This document shows, one piece after another, positions 11,659 to 22,989 of a stretch of DNA of 64,000 nt. Below the pieces are notes generated by a model, which did not search any database, had not been told where the DNA came from, and saw only the letters and a program-made list of their open reading frames with translations. A program made the translations under genes and the position numbers. Source of the stretch: Pseudopyrenochaeta lycopersici. Taxonomy: Eukaryota > Ascomycota > Dothideomycetes > Pleosporales > Pseudopyrenochaetaceae. The stretch covers positions 1,025,883-1,089,882 of the forward strand of contig NHZP01000015.1 in assembly GCA_003313425.1 (NCBI GenBank). The letters are read 5' to 3'. Within the stretch, counting starts at the first letter, position 1. Each line of letters starts with the position of its first letter.

Positions 11659-13732
11659 GAGGGGGAATCCCTTCGTCGAAGAAGTGTATGGATGATACCT
11701 TATTGTCTGATGTGATTGATTGTGGATTGGGTCGGGGGTCAGCTGAATGGGACTCAGGTGGCTTTACATCGAAACACAGGCACTAAAAGGCAAACGTTTC
11801 TTGGGTCAAACGCCCAGAAACTGGGGTGGGTTTGCGACCTGTGGGACGATCATGATGCAACCGCACTGATAGTACGCAAGAAAGGCCGTGGTAATACCAG
11901 GGGCATCAGAAGCGCCATAGCACATCAGTCGAACAAGCACTATGGTTGGCTTGAGTGAAGCGACGCCCATGTCAGCGGTACAATGCCGCAATTGCCGTCC
12001 GTCTGCTGGATGAATGGCGGTCTCATTTGGCATCCTTCGTTTGGCAAGCCACGAAACCGCGTGGTACGTGAATTGGAGGAGTGAACCATGTCGATCCGGC
12101 CGTTATGGCCGCCCTCACACGAGTGGATCCGCTGCGTGCTCGGCCTGGAAATTCTTCAGCACGGGGGACTTGTCCGTGGCCAATAGGAAACAGCTCCCGG
12201 CAAGAAACCGCTCCAACACCACGCCATGTGCTTGAACCCCCACAATTTAGTCAGTACACACAAGACAAACCCCATTCCAGCTCGCCTTGTGTCGTATTGG
12301 CATTGAAAAATATCATCAGTAGATTCAACGCGGAACCGCTTGACAGCAGACTGGTAGCCACACATACCCACAATGTGGCCGTTTTTGCTTCGAAATTTCG
12401 GCATCGGCTGCCGCCTATGGGAACTGGACATAGTCGGGGCAGCCGGCGCATACACTGTACACAGAAATCACTGCGCACAGTAGTACAATTAAACAGCATA
12501 TACGCATATCGGTCCTATTCTAGCAGCTCCTCGACACTTTGCATCCAGCAAAGCTCCATCCATGCCCACCCTCGTCGTATGACGTCATCCCAAATGGTTT
12601 CCCGATGATCTCTCCGCAACTATACAAATTCGACGCTTAAGATTTCGCTTCTCAACTGCGAACGTCCACTAGCATCGCTAATCGTCTTGCCCGTCCGCCT
12701 GTCGTTCAATCCTCAAGTAGTCTAGGAGAATAAAAGAGAAGATCGTGAGCCCTAACCAAAGTCTCTTTCCCAATGCCAAATCTTGGACAGCTGTCATTTG
12801 TCAGTTGCCTAGCATTCCATGTCGACTTCCAGTCCTCTCTCCGTTATTTTTGGCTCCCTTTTTTGACACACAATATCGCATGATTCCTCTCTTGTACCGA
12901 ATATGCCAACTCGGCTTGGCCTAATGCTTAGCGCTCCCCGATGTGTCGTAAGGCTCATGAATCTGTATTGACAACATCAACAACTGTTCGGTAAATCTTA
13001 CCTCACCCAATGAGAAGATCCCCATTTCTTGGACGTCTCACAGGCACCAATGACGTTGCCTCTGGAGATAGGGATACATGTAATGCCCGCCGGTTTCCGC
13101 GGAGCCTAGCTGCAATAACACAATATTTCATTCTTCGACTGGGGTCCGGCATACTGCATGTAGAGACGCGATCTGAATCTTAGCCTTATTGTGCCTTCAC
13201 ATGTGAATCATGATTTGTCCAAATACATGGCTTGGTCATAGGGCTGGACTTAAATTTAACCAAACCACACCCATAAAAATGTCGCTCACGGCCTAATGAA
13301 TCAAGCAAAGCAATAAGCGAAGCTAGCTTTGGAGCTGAACGAGTAGAGAACATCAAGCAATAAAGTTTGGTATGCACTCCATCACCTTCCACATCACAAG
13401 TCAATTTTAGCACTGGCATTGGCCGATGGTATCCGAATGGAAGACTTTACACGTCCTGCTATGAGAGTAGAATGCTTGAATGGCTGCACAAGCAAAAATG
13501 TAAGTCTTGCAGATCATGAAACTGCCGATTGAATCGACGAGTGGTGAAGTGTCGCAAGCTTTGGTCCCAGACTTCATTGATGTAGAGTAGCCGCTTTGTC
13601 GGAAAACTGTATCCGCATTTGGACTAAAGCGAGGTTGAGCAATCCCTCCCCCGCCTCCAAGACTTCAATGTATACAAGGACTTTCAACTGTCGGCACGTC
13701 TGAGTGATCTTTCCATCTATAAGTTGTTCACA
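11659..13732. other. 2 kb divergent intergenic region
   Basis: Lies between the bZIP start (leftward) and the NmrA-like start (rightward), so it contains both promoters. Composition is balanced. The longest frame (12081-12608, +, 175 codons) begins at GTG and is Ser/Arg/His-rich without a domain. Long 5' leaders are common for fungal bZIP genes and might explain part of the length. Nothing else is recognisable. Confidence 0.5.
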
Positions 13733-14650
13733 ATGCGCGTTGTTGTCTTCGGCGCATCCGGAGTACAGGGTCGGCACCAGGTCCACGCTCTCGCTCGGGC
13801 AAACCACTCAGTTGTCGCAGTCAGCCGCAACCCCAAACAACTACTTATAGACGAGAAAATCATCGAGACCTTCGCGGCAGATTTCACCGAAATGGATACC
13901 ATTCATAAAGTAATTCAAGGCGCAGACAGAATTTTCTTGAACCTTCCATCTACATCTTTCAATCCATCCGAGCCCATCATTGCTGCAGCAAAAGCCATTG
14001 GCGATGCCGCGAAGCATGCCAACGTCCCACTTATCGTGTTCAATACAAGCATGCCGGTGCCAAAAGAGATGCAAAATATCAAAGCTCAGGATGATCGGAG
14101 GGAAATGAGGAGAATACTGCGGGACTCGGGTGTACCAACCATAAGTATCGAACCGGTGGTATATCTCGACAACCTTTTAGAAGGCTGGGCATTGAGCCCA
14201 ATTCGCGATCGAAATACTATTGTCTACTGCCATAAAGCAGATCTCCAAGTGTCATGGATATGCCATCATGACGTTGCACAGCTTATGTTGGCCGCGATGC
14301 ATCGAACTGATCTCGCTGGGCGCAACATTCCAGTTGGTGGCCCAGAAACTGTTCGGCTCGAGCAGTTAGCTGAAAAGCTGTCAAGAGCCTGGGGCAAAAC
14401 GCTTGGCTATGAGAACCAGACCGTACTAGAATTTTGTGAGGGGATTGGCAAGACGATGCAGGGAAGAGGATTGGAGACAGATAGGATTGTGAGTCAGATG
14501 TTCAAAGCGTATACATACTACAATGAGGCACCAGACAAGCCTTTCAATATTGATATGCGGTCTGTGGTGGATGAACTGGGAGTGGAATTAACACCAATCG
14601 AGCAGTGGGCAAAGAAGAGGAGTCCGTGGAATGACAAGGGATATTATTGA
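13733..14650 (+). CDS. NmrA-like NAD(P)-binding protein
   Basis: Single exon, 305 residues from the ATG at 13733; the frame continues upstream only to a TTG. The N-terminus MRVVVFGASGVQG is the dinucleotide-binding strand and glycine loop (GxxGxxG) of atypical short-chain dehydrogenases of the NmrA family. VVAVSRNP follows at the second strand and FAADFTEMD at the acidic turn. The usual catalytic YxxxK is not evident at the expected place, as in redox-sensing NmrA/HSCARG-like members that bind NAD(P) without strong catalysis. Residues 150-300 carry the substrate-domain features DNLLEGWAL, VSWICHHDVA and GRNIPVGGPE. By family knowledge it is cytoplasmic or nuclear; the exact role (regulator, or isoflavone-reductase-like enzyme) is open. 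Confidence 0.82.
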   Translation: MRVVVFGASGVQGRHQVHALARANHSVVAVSRNPKQLLIDEKIIETFAADFTEMDTIHKVIQGADRIFLNLPSTSFNPSEPIIAAAKAIGDAAKHANVPLIVFNTSMPVPKEMQNIKAQDDRREMRRILRDSGVPTISIEPVVYLDNLLEGWALSPIRDRNTIVYCHKADLQVSWICHHDVAQLMLAAMHRTDLAGRNIPVGGPETVRLEQLAEKLSRAWGKTLGYENQTVLEFCEGIGKTMQGRGLETDRIVSQMFKAYTYYNEAPDKPFNIDMRSVVDELGVELTPIEQWAKKRSPWNDKGYY

Positions 14651-15905
14651 ATGCATATAACGAAAGCGCCAACGACGAAAAACCTTGATTTTTTATTTCA
14701 AGTCTTCCACTTCATTCGCCGGCCTTCACCGCTTTTCAATTGTTGTACTGTTAGTACAGGACTGGCTACCCATTGCCCTAGGCTGCCACAGCTAAATCTG
14801 CACTCAGAGCGGTGGTCACCAACACTTGTCACGAGCTATTGTAGACACTTTTCCCATTTTGAACCCAAGTATGAGATGGCCCAGAACGAGCAAGTCAATA
14901 CACTTACACGAGGCAACTATGCCAGGGTGTCCAAGTTGTTACCTACACAAGACTTGCTTCTATGGCAGGCCATTTTGACTGATGTCCTTGAACAAGGCAA
15001 TCTATCTTTTGGTCATGACCTGCAAACCACCTAGTCTCTAAAGCGTTGTAGAGCGCCACGTTTAATTCCGCTGACGCCAGGTTGCAGGGTAATAGAATGT
15101 CACTTTTCATAATGGTAGGTTCCCATTCCGTCTGCAAAGATAATTAGGTATTCGGCCAGGTTTTGATGCCACTTTAGGGGCGCGTTCAACTGGTTTGGGT
15201 CCTCGTAGAGACCGCAAGATTTGTTCGATCCAGAGACAGCCTATATCAGAGAACCTATAGCGAACAGTTTATCGTATCCATGGCCTCTATCACGTACCTT
15301 TGGAAAAGCGAGTTTGGGGATCGATAGTCAAATCTCGATCAACTGGATTTCTAAAATCGTATACCATAGCAGGGTGTTACACACTGTGGTGTATGTACTC
15401 CGATTGTCGAATGCTTGCACATGTATATCGCATATCAAGGTAGGAGTTTACTGGCAAAGTACGGATTAGTTTTACATTCGCCCGAGTGGCGACATCAAAA
15501 TTTTTGCGTCAACCTTGCATTGGGAGCCAATTGGGAGGGTACTGGCGGCTGGTGAGTGACGTGAATTGACTCTGGTAGGCTAGCTGCATGTTTTTGAGAA
15601 ACCGACTGCGCCCCAGGGGTGTGGCGGCGATGTTACAGCTTTCAGTTGAAATTCAGGACGAGATGCAAATCTATGTATGAGCCTTGGAAAGTGGCTTCCG
15701 TAAACTAATACTCTTTGAAGTCCAGCGTCCTGGATGGTACTTCAGCCCTGTACGAGATGCTCACATAGCAGGGTCGCATCAAGGGTCCGCCACGGTCTTC
15801 AATGCCACGTCGTGACTATCGTGACCCAAGATAAATGCAAGCACTGATCTGAGTTCTGCCTTGGTATGTTTTCACATCTTGTTGTGAGTCCTTCTACGCC
15901 CGTTC
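14651..15905. other. Intergenic region between convergent genes
   Basis: Lies between the NmrA-like gene and the checkpoint gene, both ending here. A 52-codon ATG frame (14876-15034, +; MAQNEQVNTL...) sits in a longer open stretch and might be a tiny gene or 3' UTR, but nothing else supports it. The rest has only short frames. Confidence 0.5.
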
Positions 15906-18009
15906 TTATACACTGCTCGCACTACTGTATACTCTCCCAAAAGCGTCTCCTTCTTCGAGGCTAAGTCCTTCATCCAGAATAGCATGCGCCATGTCCACCA
16001 CAGCGTCTTCGATGCCAGACTCCAGCACCAGGCCCTCGCTGAAGGCGAGACGCGTCAGGGCCACCAAATATGCATGTTGTCCTCCTAAAGTATTGACAAG
16101 CTTGCTCTTGATGTCAAAGTCGGCATTACTGGTCGCGATGTGGTAGATGAGTTTCATAATTGTATTGACGGACTCGACCTGCTGGTGTTGAGTTGGCGAC
16201 AGCGGCTGCCTGTACAGGCTTGTAATGCAGTAATCAAGATACTTGATGAGCCTGCCGATGCAGAGCCTGTTCTGTGCCAGGCGTGTGGATCCATGCTGGG
16301 AGATTGAGAATTGTGAAAGTACAGAAAGGACGAGAAGTCGCAAGTCCCAAACATCTGTTTCGGGGACAGTCGTCGGTGTTGCAGATGGAACAGAAGGCTC
16401 AGGGATAGGCTTAGGCGTTTCTGTGAACAAATTTGTGAGCCGATTGACGAGAGCGTCCTCATTGCTAACTTGGTTGTCAAGAGCCGAGTCTGTGGATGAT
16501 ATGGGCCCGATTGAAGAGACAAGGGCAGAGGTGCTGAGTATACGCAGCATGAGTGAAATCTGTAGTCGCGAAAACTCCTTGTTGAGAAGCATGATGGTGA
16601 AAGTGGAGGGTATTGCTTGCCAAAAGCGATATATGGCATGTGCATCTGAAGAGGACACGCAGCTTGTTGCAATGAGGTAGAGCAGCTCAAGACAGTCCAC
16701 GACGTCGATTTGAGAGGCAATGTCCCTCTGGGTTGCAGAGTAGAGGTCGGCAATGGCTTTCGGGCCACCTTTGCTTGCTTTTGAAATTGGATTGGACACG
16801 AGGTCGACAAAGGCTATTATGAGCGGCACAGTGCGCTCGGCGACTTGGACGGCCAGTTGGGCGGGCTCACAGGCCAGGATGAAGTGCATGGCGTCGAGGA
16901 TGAGATAGGTGGGAGCATAGTGCCTCTCGTTCTGACAGCGCTTCCACAGGTCGAGGAGGATGTGGCAGATTCGCAGGGCAAAGACATGGACATCAGACGT
17001 GGGCGCGGCGGCCAGGGCATCGAAGACAATCGAGGACAGCTTCTTGGCGGGCTGTGAAGGGAAAGCATGCTGTGCCAGAGCCTCGAGAATACGGTCTGTG
17101 CCGTTGGACGAGGGGTAGGATAGCAGACGGCGCAGGAAAGAGAAGCGGCGGTCGTCGTGGCGAAAGTGCTCGAGGAGGGCGGCGTCAATGTGGGCTTCAG
17201 CAGCCGGGCGCGGCTCCCTCTGCTGTGGCCGGCTCCGTGGCTCGCTCAACTGCAGGGCGGGCAAGGGGACGGGGCTCTGGTCGGCGGCGTGCCGCTTGCG
17301 CTTCCCAGCCTGTCTCGGCGTGGCCGTCTTCTGCCTTTCACGACGGGAGGGAGAGGCCATGACGACGTCGTCGTCGTCGAAGCCGTCGCGGAGCAGGTCC
17401 CTCGACCTGTGGGCGCGCTTTGGAGTGCCTGCCGGGCTAGGTGCGCCCGCCGCGCTCGCCTTTGGCCGCGAGGGCATGGCGTTTGCTGCACGGCGGGCCT
17501 CGTGCTGGTCGAACATGGTGTTGGTCTGGGCCGACTCGTTGTCGCGCCGCAGCTTCTCCATGTCGGCGCGCAGCCTGGCCATGTCGGTGCTGTACGAGTG
17601 CTTCTGGTCGGCCAGCTGCCGCTCGTACCGCCGCGTATCTGCATCGTGGCGGCGTCTGAGGGTGTCTGCCTCGCCCGCCTTTGTCTGCAGCTTTGCGCGG
17701 AGGTCGTCGGTGTCGCGCTTCTCGCGCGCCCTGTCCTGCTCCAGCTGCGCGTCTGTTAGCCGGGGACGACATGCTCGGCCATGGCATCTGGGGACGCACC
17801 TGCTTTATGCGCTGGAGGAGCTGGAAGGCGCCTGCCTCGTCGCCGACCTCGTCGCCGTCGAACGCAGGTGCGGCGGGCGGGCGCTGCGTCGCGCGCAGCG
17901 CCTCGGCCTCGAGGTGCTGCAGCGTGTCCCCGGGCAGGTCATCGAGGTCATGGTCGGAAAAGCCAAAGTCGTCGCAGTCGTCGTACTCGTCGTAGTTGGC
18001 CTCGTCCAT
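15906..18009 (-). CDS. ATRIP/Rad26/UvsD-like DNA damage checkpoint protein
   Basis: Proposed complement(join(15906..17744,17800..18009)), 682 residues. The 55 nt intron (17745-17799) runs from GTGCGT to GCGCAG with a GCTAAC branch site and joins ...LLQRIKQ to LEQDRAREKR in frame. The start is the first ATG (18009); upstream the frame opens only from GTG. The N-terminus is acidic with FGFSDHDLDDLPG, which resembles the conserved RPA-binding acidic patch of fungal ATRIP homologues. Residues about 70-150 form a charged coiled coil (EKRDTDDLRAKL, TRRYERQLAD), then a Pro/Arg-rich linker. From residue about 255 an all-helical region continues to the end (AHIDAALLEHFRHDDRRFSFLRRLL). By family knowledge the protein binds the ATR kinase and brings it to RPA-coated single-stranded DNA in the nucleus. 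It is divergent from the CDP-DAG synthase gene. The family call rests on layout and remembered motifs. Confidence 0.75.
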
Positions 18010-18276
18010 GCCGCTCGCCCTGCCTGCCTGTGGCCGCGATTTCACATGTGGGCCGCGTCGCCAAGCCTAGTCTGAGATGACGTCCTCGTCCGTCCGTCCT
18101 TTTCACAACCTGCCCTGCGAGCTGCTGGTGCCGTCAAACCTCCCCGGCTTCACCACCCCCAGCCCTCGCCCTCCCACCCCCCATCCACCGTGTCGCCGTG
18201 TCGTGTCTCCCCTTCTCCCAATCTCCACCCCCAGCCCGGCCGCCCCCCGACGCTCCCGGCGCCTCCGCTCCTCGCC
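18010..18276. promoter_or_regulatory. Divergent promoter, checkpoint gene / CDP-DAG synthase
   Basis: Only 267 bp separate the two ATGs, so both promoters must share this space or overlap transcribed leaders. The right half (18110-18275) is strongly C- and CT-rich on the plus strand, as often seen in housekeeping fungal leaders. No TATA box is evident. Confidence 0.6.
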
Positions 18277-19773
18277 ATGGCGCGTCCTCGAAAGGACGTC
18301 AAGTTCCAGCACCGGAGCGCCAGCAACGGCAGAGCTCGACGGCCCTCGCAGAGCATGTCTGAGTTCAGCGAAGAGCCCGCCAGCCCTACCACTAATGGCG
18401 CCCCGCCAGCCCCCGTACGCCCACCCCCTTCTACCTGCTGCTCCCACAAACTGACAGCGCCAGGTACCAGAAGTCCCCCAGCAGACCGAGTACGAGAAGA
18501 AAAAGGCAAACTTCATAACCCGGACAACATGGACTCTGGTCATGATAGCCGGCTTCTTCTGGGCCCTCGGCGCTGGTCACCTCTACATCATCATCATCGT
18601 CACCGCCGTCCAGGTCATATCCTTCAAGGAGGTCATCGCCATAGCAAACGTCCCGAGCAAGGCCCGTAGCCTGCGCTTCACCAAGTCGCTCAACTGGTAC
18701 TTCCTCGGCACGGCCATGTATTTTTTGTACGGCGAGAGCGTCATCTACTACTTCAAGCACATCCTCATGGTTGACCGCCTGCTGCTTCCGCTGGCTACCC
18801 ACCATCGCTTCATCTCCTTTATGCTGTACATTATAGGTATGTTCTCTGCCTACCGCGCCCCACGGTCTCCCCAAACTGATTAGCTCAGGCTTCATCTTCT
18901 TCGTCTTCTCCCTGCAAAAAGGCCACTACAAGTTCCAGTTTACCCAATTCGCCTGGACTCACATGGCCCTCTTCTTGATCGTTGGACAGGCCCACTTTGT
19001 CATCAACAACATCTTTGAGGGCTTCATCTGGTTCATCTTGCCCGTGTCCATGGTCATCACGAATGACATCTTTGCCTATCTTTGTGGCATTACTTTTGGA
19101 CGCACCCCCTTGATCCAGATTTCGCCCAAGAAGACGTGGGAAGGCTTCCTCGGCGCTTGGTTCTTCACCGTTCTCTGGGGCATTGGCCTAACCCACTTCC
19201 TGGCCCAGTACAAGTACTTCATTTGCCCCGTCAATGTGCGTATATTCGACAAGAAGTGTCCACTGCCTTACTGATCAATTACAGGATCTTGGTGCAAACA
19301 TCTGGTCTGGCCTCGAATGCAAGCCCAACCCGGTCTTCCTGGCGCGCAATTTTACCCTCCCGTTCGTCCCTGATGGCCTTCCCATTCCACGAACATTCAA
19401 CATCATGCCTGTCCAGTTTCACGTCTTCATCCTCGGAACATTTGCCTCCCTCGTTGCACCTTTTGGTGGCTTCTTCGCCTCGGGCCTCAAGCGCACCTTC
19501 AAGATCAAAGACTTTGGCGACTCCATTCCAGGACACGGAGGTATGACAGACCGTATGGATTGCCAATTCATTATGGGGTCCATTGCCTTCTTCTACTATT
19601 CAAGCTTCATCGCTATTCACCACACAACCGTCGGCGGAGTTATTGAGGCAGCCATCACAGGACTCACACATGAGGAGCAAATGGAGGTTGTCAAGATTCT
19701 GAGCAAGCATCTCGTGAATCAAGACGTCATCTCACCAAAGGTAGGCACAATGTTCGACTCGATGCATTACTAG
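18277..19773 (+). CDS. Phosphatidate cytidylyltransferase (CDP-diacylglycerol synthase)
   Basis: Proposed join(18277..18414,18464..18836,18889..19235,19285..19773), 448 residues; the three introns are 49-52 nt with GT...CAG ends, all phase-consistent. The N-terminal 60 residues are hydrophilic; then come several membrane segments (VMIAGFFWALGAGHLYIIII, YIIGFIFFVFSL, HMALFLIVGQAHFVINNIF, WFFTVLWGIGLTHF). The family signature is intact near residues 350-380: SGLKRTFKIKDFGDSIPGHGG followed by DRMD, giving the S...KR...KD...D.PGHGG..DR.D pattern. The enzyme makes CDP-diacylglycerol from CTP and phosphatidic acid, the precursor of phosphatidylinositol, phosphatidylserine and cardiolipin, in ER-type membranes. 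The last codons are uncertain. A possible final intron (19741-19816, GTAGGC...TTTCAG) would replace the last 10 residues with two and stop at 19825. Confidence 0.93.
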
Positions 19774-20259
19774 TACTTGGCTGACTTTCTTCGAGATACT
19801 TGATCTTCTTTCAGCACAGTTGAAGAGGAGGTGAGGGTAGCGCTCCGTCTCTACTCAGATGCTTTGCAGGAACCTTGATACGACACATTCGACTCAACGC
19901 TTCGCAGGATGTGAGGAACTTGGGGGGGGGGGGGGGGGGTTCAGCACGTAACGGTTTTGAGCTGTGGTTGATTGTATTTGGACGTATATACCCTCTCCAC
20001 ATGCATCCGTCTCTGGAGGCGAGACGGTGAATTCTTTTTATTACTTGAGGTGGGAGAGTCATACCTTAGAAAAGGATGGATAGTATTGCAACAATGGTAA
20101 TAATAGAAAGTAAATCGTGATCAACAAATGTGAAACAACAATGCAATGTGGGTGCTCTTGTGGTGAAGTTGCTCAACCGAGGCTCCGTGCACAGGCCAGT
20201 ATCTAACCACAAGCTTCCTCATTCGAGAATGTTCACAGGACTGCACATCACCATTGCCA
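19774..20259. other. Intergenic with a 19-G homopolymer
   Basis: Downstream flank of the CDP-DAG synthase gene and upstream flank of the PPR gene. It contains an uninterrupted run of 19 G at 19922-19940. No gene is seen. Confidence 0.6.
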
Positions 20260-22104
20260 ATGCCACCGCGGCCCTTTATCAACGGCACACTATGGCGATG
20301 TCTTTGCCCGGGCTTCCCCCTAAGTGCACCGGCTCTGCACATGGCAAGAGCGGGAGCTAGCCTTGCACACCATGCGCCGCGAAGAGATGCATCGACAAGT
20401 TTCCAACCCTTCGACCAGCGAGCCCGGCCGCCATCCTCCAGGACGTCACGAGATAAATATCCTCTCGCACGGCTTCCTACGCATGTCCTCTATGAACATG
20501 TACGTGCTGAGGGCGCCAAAGGCCACTTTGACGAGGTACTGGCCATGTGCAGGGTGCTGGTGAAGGACAGAGGGGAGGCGCTGAATAAAGACATGTACAC
20601 GGCGCTACTGCACAGTCTTGTGAGCTCCAACAACGGCACAGCAGGGAAATTGCGCAAAGTTCTCGACGAGATGGGCTTCTGGGCCGCCACAGATGGGTCC
20701 TTAGGAGGGCAAGGGAGGATCGAGCTGGATGCGCGGGGCTGCGAGTGTGTCCTCGAGGTACTTGCGGTCCACCCTGACTACCTCCTCCGTACCGAAATTC
20801 TCGAGTACATGAAGTCGCGCTGGTTCACGCTATCAGGCCGTGGGCAGAACTTCGTCGTGGCAGGAATGCTGCGGGAACGCCACTTCGAACATGCCCTGGA
20901 AATGCTGGAAGAAATGATGCGCAAGAAGGTTAGGGTCGAGGACTGGCTGTTTGACAAGGCCGTGTGGATGCTGCTCGAATTTGGAGAGGTCGAGGAAGCA
21001 TTCCACGTGCTGAACCTCAAGGGACATGCGCAAAACAAGGCCGGCGGAACAAGCAGCGTCAAAATCAGTGATGCACTTTGGGGGGCGTTGCTGGACGCTG
21101 CAAGCCAAAGACAGCTGGCGAGTGCCATACATGCAACCATTCTCCCACAAACTAACCATCGATAGCACGAAGCCACACGCATGGTATGGATGACGCAAGT
21201 TCAAACCGGCTATCTTAAGCCTGCTACGGGAGCCTGCCTTTCCGTCCTGGCCCTAGCTTCACGATACGGAGACGTACAGCTTGCCACTGACGTCTTTCGT
21301 GCACTCACAGATCGTGAAACTACTTTTACAACCCATCACTACGAACTTCTCATAACCACCTACCTCAAGGCCAACGATCTCGCCGCCGCCTTGTCTGTCA
21401 TCCTAATCATGGGTGACGCGAACCTCAAAGTAGATACCGGGACATGCCAGCCTTTATACTGGCACATGTGCACCGAAGGAGAAGATCAGGATAATCGACC
21501 AATGCAGGCCTTTAGCCTGCTGCAAGAATTCGAGGCCACGGGGCGCAAGATACCCACTGCTGCGGTAAACGCTTGCATTCAAGCCAGTATCACTCTGAAT
21601 CGCTTCGAAGAAGCCATCGAAATCTACAAAGCTTTGCACACCGTCTCACATGCCGGTCCCAACACTCAGACTTTCAATAATTTGTTCAGGGGCTGTCATC
21701 GGACTGCGCGCAAAGAGCTTGCCATGTTTTTCGCAAACGAGATGATTCAACTTGGACTCGAACCAGACCAGATTACCTACGACCGCCTCATCCTAGTATG
21801 CGTGCAATCCGGCGATCTGGAAGATGCCTTGCTCTATTATGAAGAGATGAGAAACGGGTCTATGAAGCCTAGGTTGCGGACGTGGGAATTATTGATTTAC
21901 AAGTGTGTGGTACAGGGGGATGAGAGGGCGGTTGCATTGCTGAAAGACTACAAAGACGGGGTGGAAGAGCCTCGCAAGCGCGTGGAGAAGGCGGTCATGG
22001 ATCGCTTTGCGGACGGGATCATGCCAGTCACAATGGAAGGCACGCGAAGAAATGTTGAGAATACGCGGCCTGAGAGTACGGGGGCTGCAGATGTCGAGTC
22101 ATGA
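20260..22104 (+). CDS. Pentatricopeptide-repeat-like protein, probably mitochondrial
   Basis: Proposed join(20260..21121,21173..22104). The 51 nt intron (21122-21172) starts GTGCCA, has a perfect ACTAAC branch site at 21151 and ends GAAG; the TAG at 21163-21165 is out of phase as an acceptor. Product of about 597 residues. The N-terminus is Arg/Ser/Pro-rich without acidic runs, as in a mitochondrial targeting sequence. The body is a chain of paired helices of about 35 residues. Examples are HFDEVLAMCRVLVKDRGEAL, HFEHALEMLEEMMRKKVRVE, FEEAIEIYKALHTVSHAG and DLEDALLYYEEMRNGSMKPR, each with the PPR-type A..-..Y..M pattern. PPR proteins bind organellar RNA and act in processing, stability or translation. 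The particular RNA target is unknown. The ATG used is the first in frame; Met341-type alternatives (20341) would shorten the leader. Confidence 0.78.
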
Positions 22105-22989
22105 AATTGAAACGTGGATACTGTAACAATGAGCAATGGAATAGCGCGAGAGGAGGAATGGTGTGTGGAGTGAAATCGGAATGCTCCAGATCCGAGGATG
22201 CAAAAGCCCGAGAAATTTGGCAATGGTATGACGGCGCCAAAGGGGGAACTCATTTAGAGTACTCAAAGACACATGGGGTTACGAGCATGATGCCATTGTT
22301 TCGCAACCAGTTCCCTCCACTGGGGTTGGGGGCGCTTCCCAACACTGGCAACCTTTTGACGGAACAATAATGGCCATTCAAAGAACTACAGCCGAAGCAC
22401 ACAATCTCCCCGGCCCAACCTCGCACGAACTGCTATGCCTAGTCTTGCTCGTGTGGAGCTCAAAAAGATAGCGAGGAAAAGAGGGCAAATCAGCAGCCAC
22501 GGGAATAAATTAGTCAAGCTTTTCCCAAGGCTAGCTTGGCCTGTGCCGAGGCCGCAGAGCCGCAACTCTGCACTCGACCCACATCAAGCTCCAACCGCCA
22601 GCGTAGCGCTGCAACCTGACAATGTTTTCAACACCACCTGTCGGGCATAAAACACAAACGCCGAAGGTCAGCCGCAACCTGTCTTGCTTCTCCTTGAATC
22701 CATGAGTCAAATCCCGCAACCACTCCCCACACCGCTAAGACAAGCACACCTCCATTGGAGTTTCACAAGCGGATTCTGCCCCGGAAGAGATATCCAGCCG
22801 CCTAGTATACTGCATCTCCGGTAAACCATAGAGCCTGTAGTATGACGCCCCGACCACTCCCCACCCTAGGCTTGCGCCCACAATGTAATATTGTGGGGAT
22901 GGGGTTGAGTACAAGTAGCTTGCCATTTGTTGCCGCCCTTCCTACTGTCTCTCTATTCCAAGTCTTTCCTCATTCTTCACACCCCCAAT
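22105..22989. other. Intergenic, promoter of the transporter
   Basis: Gene-free spacer of about 0.9 kb between the PPR gene and the transporter gene, both rightward. Only short frames occur. The last 80 bp before the transporter ATG are CT-rich, as expected for a transcribed leader. Confidence 0.55.

Noticed and set aside
12081..12608. 175-codon plus-strand frame
   Set aside because: Begins at GTG, Ser/His/Arg-rich with no motif; likely promoter or leader sequence.
14876..15034. 52-codon ATG frame
   Set aside because: Too short and unsupported; could be 3' UTR of the NmrA-like gene.
17054..18080. Several long plus-strand frames
   Set aside because: GC-rich antisense shadows of the ATRIP-like gene, whose spliced frame explains the region.
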